Shown: in pieces, positions 1 to 4,694 of the stretch
Numbering within the stretch: the first letter of the stretch is position 1
Layout: each line of letters opens with the position of its first letter
DNA from: Firmicutes bacterium CAG:449
GTDB lineage: Bacteria; Bacillota_I; Bacilli_A; RFN20; CAG-449
Assembly: GCA_000432895.1 (NCBI GenBank)
Contig: FR889403.1
Location: 1-6,630 of the forward strand
Length of the DNA stretch: 6,630 bases
Direction of reading: 5' to 3'
Notes under the pieces: model-generated
Databases searched by the model: none
Seen by the model: only the letters and a program-made list of their open reading frames with translations
Told to the model about the DNA's origin: nothing
Made by a program: the position numbers and the translations under genes

Positions 1-1
1 C

Positions 2-1381
2 ACCTGTAACTGGATCAAAAATATAAATATCTTCTTTAGAAAATTTAATAACTAATTTATCCCCATTTACTAGTTGTTCTTTAGCATCAACTCTTGCAAT
101 AATATCTTTATTAAATAATTCAAAATGGACATTATAATCCGCACCTAATAGTTCACACACTGTCGCAGTTGTAACAATCATATTTTTAACATCCATTCCT
201 TCTTCATATTTTCTAACTTTAATTCTTTCAGGACGTATACCAAATATTAAGGTATGCTTAGAATTTAAAGCTGATTTTAATTCAGATATTTTTTCATTTG
301 CAGTTTTTATTTCATGTTCATAAATATTAACTTCTTCTTCTTTAGAAAATTTATTAATAAGTTTTTGAAATCCATTTTCTTTTTTCTTTACTTTGTTAAC
401 TACATTTTCACTTGCTAAAGCTGATTTAACTTTTAAAATATATTCATCTGCTCTTTGATCAAAATTTGTCATTAAGCCTTCAAATTCTTGAAGTTTATTT
501 TGATAAAATTTGTCATGTAATTGTTTAAAATCATTACCAAAACTTAATTTAACATTGCCAATAGAAACTGTTCCATCTTCATTAAATGTTCCATCAAAGA
601 AATTCATTGAAGGCGAACCAATAAATTTAGCAACAAAAATATTTTTTGGATTATTATAAATATTTTTTGGTGTATCAATTTGTTGAATAAAACCTTTTGA
701 CATAACAACCACTCGACTAGCCATAGTCATTGCCTCAGTTTGATCGTGAGTAACATAAATTGTCGTTGCTCCAATTTTATTATGAAGTTTAACAATTTCA
801 CTTCGCATTGTTAATCTTAATTTAGCATCCAAATTAGATAAAGGCTCATCCATTAAAAACAAAGGAACATTTTTAACTATCGCTCTACCTAAAGCCACCC
901 TTTGCATTTGTCCACCTGATAATTCTTTTGGTAAACGATCTAAATATTGACCTAAATCAAGAATTTTTTCAGCTGAGAAAACTTTTTCTTTAATTTCTTC
1001 TTTTGTTAATTTACGATAAATAGTTTGTTTTTTTCCATCCACTTCTTCTTCAAAAGGAAATTTATTAATTTTTAATGGAAAAGCAATATTATCAAATACA
1101 CTCATTTGAGGATATAAAGCATAGCTTTGAAATACCATCGCTATTTTTCTTTCATTACTTGATTTAAAATTTGCTAATTCATTATCTATATACAATTCAC
1201 CATTTGTAATATCTTCAAGTCCAGCAACCATTCTTAAAGTTGTCGATTTACCACATCCAGAAGGTCCGACTATTACAATAAATTCATTTTTTTCAATCTC
1301 TAAATTAAAATCATGAACAGCTTTACCACCATTTGGATAAACCTTTTCAATATTTCTTAAAGATACAAATCCTCTTTCCAT
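2..1381 (-). CDS. CUT1 sugar ABC transporter ATP-binding protein (MalK/UgpC/MsmK type), 3' end cut by window edge
   Basis: Cytoplasmic ATPase that would power the two permeases encoded just upstream. The frame is open from the ATG at 1381 to the left edge, giving 460 residues with no stop reached. Seen motifs in order: Walker A GPSGCGKST (39-47), Q-loop FQSYALYP (Gln85), signature LSGGQ (154-158), Walker B LFLMDEP with catalytic Glu179, D-loop SNLD (182-185), and H-loop His212 in VTHDQTEAM. FIGSPSMNF (253-261) opens the C-terminal regulatory (TOBE/OB-fold) domain, and GIRPERI (381-387) and YIFDPVTG at the visible end are typical of MalK C-termini, so only a few residues are probably missing. 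Family members are usually about 360-380 residues. The excess comes from a charged helical insert at about 284-375 and a smaller one at about 105-125. It starts 1 nt after the stop of the second permease, preceded by GGGAG. All catalytic motifs are intact, so it should be active. The exact sugar cannot be read from this subunit. Confidence 0.95.
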   Translation of the reverse strand, partial: MERGFVSLRNIEKVYPNGGKAVHDFNLEIEKNEFIVIVGPSGCGKSTTLRMVAGLEDITNGELYIDNELANFKSSNERKIAMVFQSYALYPQMSVFDNIAFPLKINKFPFEEEVDGKKQTIYRKLTKEEIKEKVFSAEKILDLGQYLDRLPKELSGGQMQRVALGRAIVKNVPLFLMDEPLSNLDAKLRLTMRSEIVKLHNKIGATTIYVTHDQTEAMTMASRVVVMSKGFIQQIDTPKNIYNNPKNIFVAKFIGSPSMNFFDGTFNEDGTVSIGNVKLSFGNDFKQLHDKFYQNKLQEFEGLMTNFDQRADEYILKVKSALASENVVNKVKKKENGFQKLINKFSKEEEVNIYEHEIKTANEKISELKSALNSKHTLIFGIRPERIKVRKYEEGMDVKNMIVTTATVCELLGADYNVHFELFNKDIIARVDAKEQLVNGDKLVIKFSKEDIYIFDPVTG

Positions 1382-1382
1382 A

Positions 1383-2297
1383 TTAATTTTTTACTCCCGT
1401 TGTTGCTAAACCATCAATCATCTTATTTTGAGTGAAAATAAATAAAATAATAACTGGTATTAATGAAAATGTTGCTGTTGACATTGAAACTGCTTTTTGT
1501 GCCCAAGGATCACCTACAACATTAGTAAATCCTGTTAATGCTAAAGTAATAGTTTGTAAACCTTCACCTTTACCTGTTAATAATAATTGAGGCCAATTAA
1601 GTGCGTTCCAACATCCAGTAAAAGTAAATAAAACAATCAGCAAAATTGTACTTCTAGCAAGAGGTAAAACAATTGAAATAAAAATTCTAAAATCTTTTGC
1701 CCCATCACTTCTTGCTGATTCTATAATATCTTTTGGAATACCATTAAAGCAGTTTTTAATTAAATAAATATTAAAAACACTTGCGCCTCCTGGTAAAATT
1801 AACCAAGCATATAAATAAATTGGATTACTTGTTAAATTTAACGCTTTTCCAATACTCGCATATATAGAAAATTGTGCTGTCATTCCTATCACTCCAGGAA
1901 CAGCCATACTTGCAATTAAAATTGAAACAATTGCTTTAGCACCTTTAAAACGAATAAAACAAAATGCATATGTCGCAGTTAAGCATAAAAACAAAGTATT
2001 AATCGCTGATAAAACGCATATTATAATAGAATTTATCATCCATTTAGGTAAATTATCTAAATGACCATCTCTAATAATAAAATTTGCATAATTATCTAAA
2101 GTCCAATTCCCATGAGTAGGAAAGAAATGAGTTGGATTATTCAAAACATCACTACCAGTTTTAAAAGACATTCCAACCATGTAAATAAAAGGAATAACCC
2201 AAAGGACACTAACAATAAATAAAATAATTCCGGCAACAGTTTTTGATATTTTTTTATCTTTATTAAATCTTTTGGCTTGAATACTTTTTGAACTCAT
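1383..2297 (-). CDS. CUT1 sugar ABC transporter permease, MalG-like
   Basis: Second membrane subunit of the importer, 304 residues from the chosen start. About six membrane segments can be seen (approximately 21-43, 88-115, 122-145, 160-180, 215-232, 272-290). The EAA loop that docks on the ATPase is present as ESARSDGAKDF...LP (Glu193 to Pro212, with the conserved Gly199), and the end MIDGLATTGVKN matches the usual C-terminal tail of MalG-type permeases. The ATG at 2297 is chosen because AAAGGAGA lies upstream and MSSKSIQAKRF begins a typical cytoplasmic N-terminus. The frame could be extended to 2339, but that adds 14 residues with no supporting ribosome site. The start lies inside the end of the first permease gene (35-nt overlap), which suggests translational coupling. 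The TAA stop is 1 nt before the ATPase start. Substrate is not deducible from the sequence. Confidence 0.95.
   Translation of the reverse strand: MSSKSIQAKRFNKDKKISKTVAGIILFIVSVLWVIPFIYMVGMSFKTGSDVLNNPTHFFPTHGNWTLDNYANFIIRDGHLDNLPKWMINSIIICVLSAINTLFLCLTATYAFCFIRFKGAKAIVSILIASMAVPGVIGMTAQFSIYASIGKALNLTSNPIYLYAWLILPGGASVFNIYLIKNCFNGIPKDIIESARSDGAKDFRIFISIVLPLARSTILLIVLFTFTGCWNALNWPQLLLTGKGEGLQTITLALTGFTNVVGDPWAQKAVSMSTATFSLIPVIILFIFTQNKMIDGLATTGVKN
1394..1398 (-). promoter_or_regulatory. Probable ribosome binding site of the ATPase gene
   Basis: Reads GGGAG on the minus strand, inside the final codons of the MalG-like gene and 12 nt before the ATG at 1381. The spacer is AT-only. The match is short and the spacing long, so initiation may depend partly on ribosomes terminating at the TAA just 1 nt before the start codon. 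Confidence 0.5.
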
Positions 2298-3237
2298 TTT
2301 CGTATCTATCTCCTTTCGATTTTTTATCACGCATAACAATACGTTGAATAGTCGTAAATAGAATAGTAATCAAACCAAAAACAACAGCTACCGCGGTAAT
2401 TTGTCCTGCTAAATCTGCTTTAGCAAAATCACCAACCCATTGTTGAATCATCACCATTGGTGTTTCAAGTGCGTTTCTATTTGCATATGAATTAATTGTA
2501 ATTACTTGACCATATAAACCTAAATAACCAGTTAAAGTTGTAAAGGTACAAAGGCCTAATTGTCCAGCAATATTTGGTAAAGTAACATATCTAAATGATG
2601 ACCATTTTTTACCACCATCAATTTCACACGCTTCATATAAAGATTTTGGAACTGATTTGATTGCCGCTAGTAAAATTACAAAGTTGGTACCAGTTTGCCA
2701 CCAAATCGAAACAATCATAATAATTGTCCATCTCCATGCTTGATTAGACATAAATTGAATATTAGTATGAAATAATGCATTAATTAAGCCTGTTGATTCA
2801 TCAGAAAAAATTGCTCCAAATATAACACCTGCAATTGAAATAGAAACAACTGATGGTAAATAAATTAATGCTCGATATATTTTATATCCTTTTGGCTCTA
2901 AACTAACTAAATACGCTAAAGCCAAAGGAATAAATAACATAATTGGAACCGCAATAAAATCAAATTTTAAAGTTGTCCATAAAGCCGGCCAAAATGTTCT
3001 AGAAACAATTGAACCATTAAAAATTTTAATATAATTATTAAATCCTACAAATTTTGCTTCTGCAATGTTATAAGAATTATAATTAAAAAACGAAAATATT
3101 AACCCCATGCAAAGTGGGACTACTATAAAAAACAAAAATGAAATAAAGAAAGGTGAAGTAAATAAAAATACTAGTCCACGACGTTTAAAATTTTTTTTAC
3201 GAATCCCTCTTTTTATTTCTGGACTCATTTCTTGCAT
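2263..3237 (-). CDS. CUT1 sugar ABC transporter permease, MalF/UgpA-like
   Basis: First membrane subunit of the importer, 324 residues. A basic cytoplasmic start (KRGIRKKNFKRR) precedes a long first hydrophobic segment (about 21-50), followed by segments near 88-112, 122-145, 168-192, 226-246 and 278-298, the six-helix layout of compact MalF/UgpA permeases without the large periplasmic loop of E. coli MalF. The EAA loop is YEACEIDGGKKWSSFRYVTLP (Glu202 to Pro221, with Gly208), the coupling site for the ATPase. The tail after the last helix is a charged stretch of about 25 residues (VMRDKKSKGD onward), somewhat long, and its DNA overlaps the start of the next permease gene. The ATG at 3237 is favoured over the in-frame ATG at 3228 because AAGAGG sits 5 nt upstream of the first and about 14 nt upstream of the second. 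It begins 1 nt after the TAG stop of the binding protein. Confidence 0.95.
   Translation of the reverse strand: MQEMSPEIKRGIRKKNFKRRGLVFLFTSPFFISFLFFIVVPLCMGLIFSFFNYNSYNIAEAKFVGFNNYIKIFNGSIVSRTFWPALWTTLKFDFIAVPIMLFIPLALAYLVSLEPKGYKIYRALIYLPSVVSISIAGVIFGAIFSDESTGLINALFHTNIQFMSNQAWRWTIIMIVSIWWQTGTNFVILLAAIKSVPKSLYEACEIDGGKKWSSFRYVTLPNIAGQLGLCTFTTLTGYLGLYGQVITINSYANRNALETPMVMIQQWVGDFAKADLAGQITAVAVVFGLITILFTTIQRIVMRDKKSKGDRYENEFKKYSSQKI
2309..2316 (-). promoter_or_regulatory. Ribosome binding site deciding the start of the MalG-like permease
   Basis: Reads AAAGGAGA on the minus strand, about 11-12 nt upstream of the ATG at 2297, slightly longer spacing than usual. It sits inside the C-terminal coding region of the preceding permease. 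It supports the start at 2297 over a longer frame to 2339, whose first codon has no such site. Confidence 0.7.
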
Positions 3238-3238
3238 A

Positions 3239-4681
3239 CTAACCTCTTAAATCAATCATGTCGTTATAATCTTGTTGTTTAGAAGCAATTAAACTAGAAA
3301 TTGTATCTTTATTTGTAACATTTGTAGCAATATCAAACAAAGCATTGATAATATCACTATAATATGGATTATTACCAATAGTAACAAACTTATCTATATC
3401 TAAATAGAAATTAGTAATATATTCTTTAATGAAGGCATCTTCTTGATATTCATTTGCATTAGAAATTATTTTACTTGCAGAAATATGACCAGCATTAGCC
3501 CAATCCACTCCCGCTTGAACATCTTCTGTATACCATTTACAAAAATAAGCACAAGCCGCTTTAACATTAATATCTTTAACAGTCGAAGCCATTAAGAAAG
3601 CGTGTGAATCACCAAAAATCTTTTCTGAATTTGCATTAGAATCATCTAAAGCAAACATTTTAGCTACTGAGAATCCTCCAATTTCTTCTTTTGCTCTATC
3701 AATGGTGTATCCAGAATTTAATTCTGCATAATTTTTAAAGATTGTCTCTGCTAACCATGGTTCAGCAAGTAAGAATAATGATTTTCCTCGACAAAATCTA
3801 GTTAATGCAGTTGATAAACCTTCATTATATTTAAAATATTCTTTATCAATTAATTCATTAATAGAACTAATTGCATCATTGAAGGCTTTTGTATTATTTT
3901 CATTTGTCCATTCTGCTTTATATGTTGAAGTATTATATAATTCTCCACCATTTTGAATATAAGCAGTTAAGAAAGTATATTTATTAAAATAATCTCTATC
4001 AGTAGTAGATCCACTTATTCCATAAAAAGTAGCATCATTCATTCTTGTTTTAGCAGTTTCTAATAAATTAATTAAATCACTTCTAGTATTAGGTAAAATG
4101 CCTCCATTAATTTGAGTAAGAAGTTCTTTGTTATAAAATAAGACTTGACTTTGTGCATCAATAGGTATTTGGAATTGATATCCTTCATAGCCTAAATTAG
4201 AATAAGAAGCTACATTATTTGCAAAGTTAGAAATATCAAAATCAATTTTTCCTTTTTCAAATGCTTCATCAAATGGTTGAATTAATTTTGAATCAGCAAA
4301 ATTACGATGAGCCTTTTGATGAGACATAATTAAATCTGGTGGAGTATCATTTTGAGATATTTTTTGACCTATAGTTTGCTCAAAAGAATTTTGATTATAA
4401 GCGTTAACATTAACATGGATTTTACCCATATGTTCTGAGTTAAATCTTTCTACAATATTTTTAAATCTAGGTAAATCATCACCAGTAACAACAGTAGCTA
4501 ATTCAATATCCACATCATTAAAAACAACTTTATTATCACTATCAAAAGATAATTCTCCTGTTGTTGTCCACCATGGTGAAATATTACTTCCACCATTAGA
4601 TGTATTATCACTAGTTGTATTTCCACATGAAGCTAAAAGTGTCATAAAACACATAATAGATAATAATTTAATTTTTTTCAT
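3239..4681 (-). CDS. Sugar ABC transporter substrate-binding lipoprotein (family 1 extracellular solute-binding protein, CUT1)
   Basis: Surface-anchored receptor that would capture an oligosaccharide and hand it to the two permeases. It has 480 residues. The N-terminus MKKIKLLSIMCFMTLLASC is a type II signal peptide: lysines, a hydrophobic core, then the lipobox LASC with Cys19 as lipidation and cleavage site. A Ser/Thr/Asn/Gly-rich tether follows (about 20-35), then SPWWTTTGE. The body shows typical features of the family: ELATVVTGDDLPRFKNIVERFN near the start of the first lobe, PPDLIMSHQ, an IPIDAQSQVLFYNKELL strand-hinge region, and GKSLFLLAEPWLAE in the second lobe. Aromatic residues including the Trp359-region helix and the WW pair could stack on sugar rings, but I cannot assign ligand contacts. 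The start is well supported by AAGGAGA 6 nt upstream. The stop is TAG, unlike the TAA of the neighbours. Family is secure; ligand is inferred only from the GH97 neighbour. Confidence 0.94.
   Translation of the reverse strand: MKKIKLLSIMCFMTLLASCGNTTSDNTSNGGSNISPWWTTTGELSFDSDNKVVFNDVDIELATVVTGDDLPRFKNIVERFNSEHMGKIHVNVNAYNQNSFEQTIGQKISQNDTPPDLIMSHQKAHRNFADSKLIQPFDEAFEKGKIDFDISNFANNVASYSNLGYEGYQFQIPIDAQSQVLFYNKELLTQINGGILPNTRSDLINLLETAKTRMNDATFYGISGSTTDRDYFNKYTFLTAYIQNGGELYNTSTYKAEWTNENNTKAFNDAISSINELIDKEYFKYNEGLSTALTRFCRGKSLFLLAEPWLAETIFKNYAELNSGYTIDRAKEEIGGFSVAKMFALDDSNANSEKIFGDSHAFLMASTVKDINVKAACAYFCKWYTEDVQAGVDWANAGHISASKIISNANEYQEDAFIKEYITNFYLDIDKFVTIGNNPYYSDIINALFDIATNVTNKDTISSLIASKQQDYNDMIDLRG
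3242..3248 (-). promoter_or_regulatory. Ribosome binding site of the MalF-like permease
   Basis: Reads AAGAGGT on the minus strand within the last codons of the binding-protein gene, 5 nt before the ATG at 3237. It is weaker than the sites of the other permease and the lipoprotein, but its spacing favours the first of two in-frame ATG codons. The upstream TAG stop lies between site and start, an arrangement typical of translational coupling. Confidence 0.65.
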
Positions 4682-4686
4682 TATAC

Positions 4687-4694
4687 TCTCCTTT
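4687..4694 (-). promoter_or_regulatory. Ribosome binding site of the binding-protein gene, overlapping the GH97 stop codon
   Basis: Reads AAAGGAGA on the minus strand, with GGAG ending 6 nt before the ATG at 4681. Its first two As are the last bases of the GH97 TAA stop. This fixes the start of the lipoprotein and shows that both genes are probably read from one message, with ribosomes finishing the hydrolase close to the next start. Confidence 0.85.

Noticed and set aside
257..535. Frameshift or gene fusion as cause of the unusually long ATPase
   Set aside because: One uninterrupted frame carries conserved motifs both before (FIGSPSMNF) and after (GIRPERI) the extra segment, so it is a true insertion within the domain.
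2298..2339. Upstream in-frame extension of the MalG-like permease (14 extra residues beginning MLCVIKNRK)
   Set aside because: It has no ribosome site and deepens the overlap with the upstream gene, whereas the ATG at 2297 follows AAAGGAGA and gives a normal N-terminus.
3187..3199. T/A-rich run as a possible terminator between the binding protein and the permeases
   Set aside because: It encodes the lysine-rich N-terminus of the MalF-like permease and has no GC-rich stem next to it. Similar runs are common in such AT-rich DNA.
3226..3228. Alternative ATG start (MSPEIKRG) of the MalF-like permease
   Set aside because: It is possible, but the AAGAGG site is about 14 nt away, while the ATG at 3237 has a 5-nt spacing. 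The difference is only three residues.
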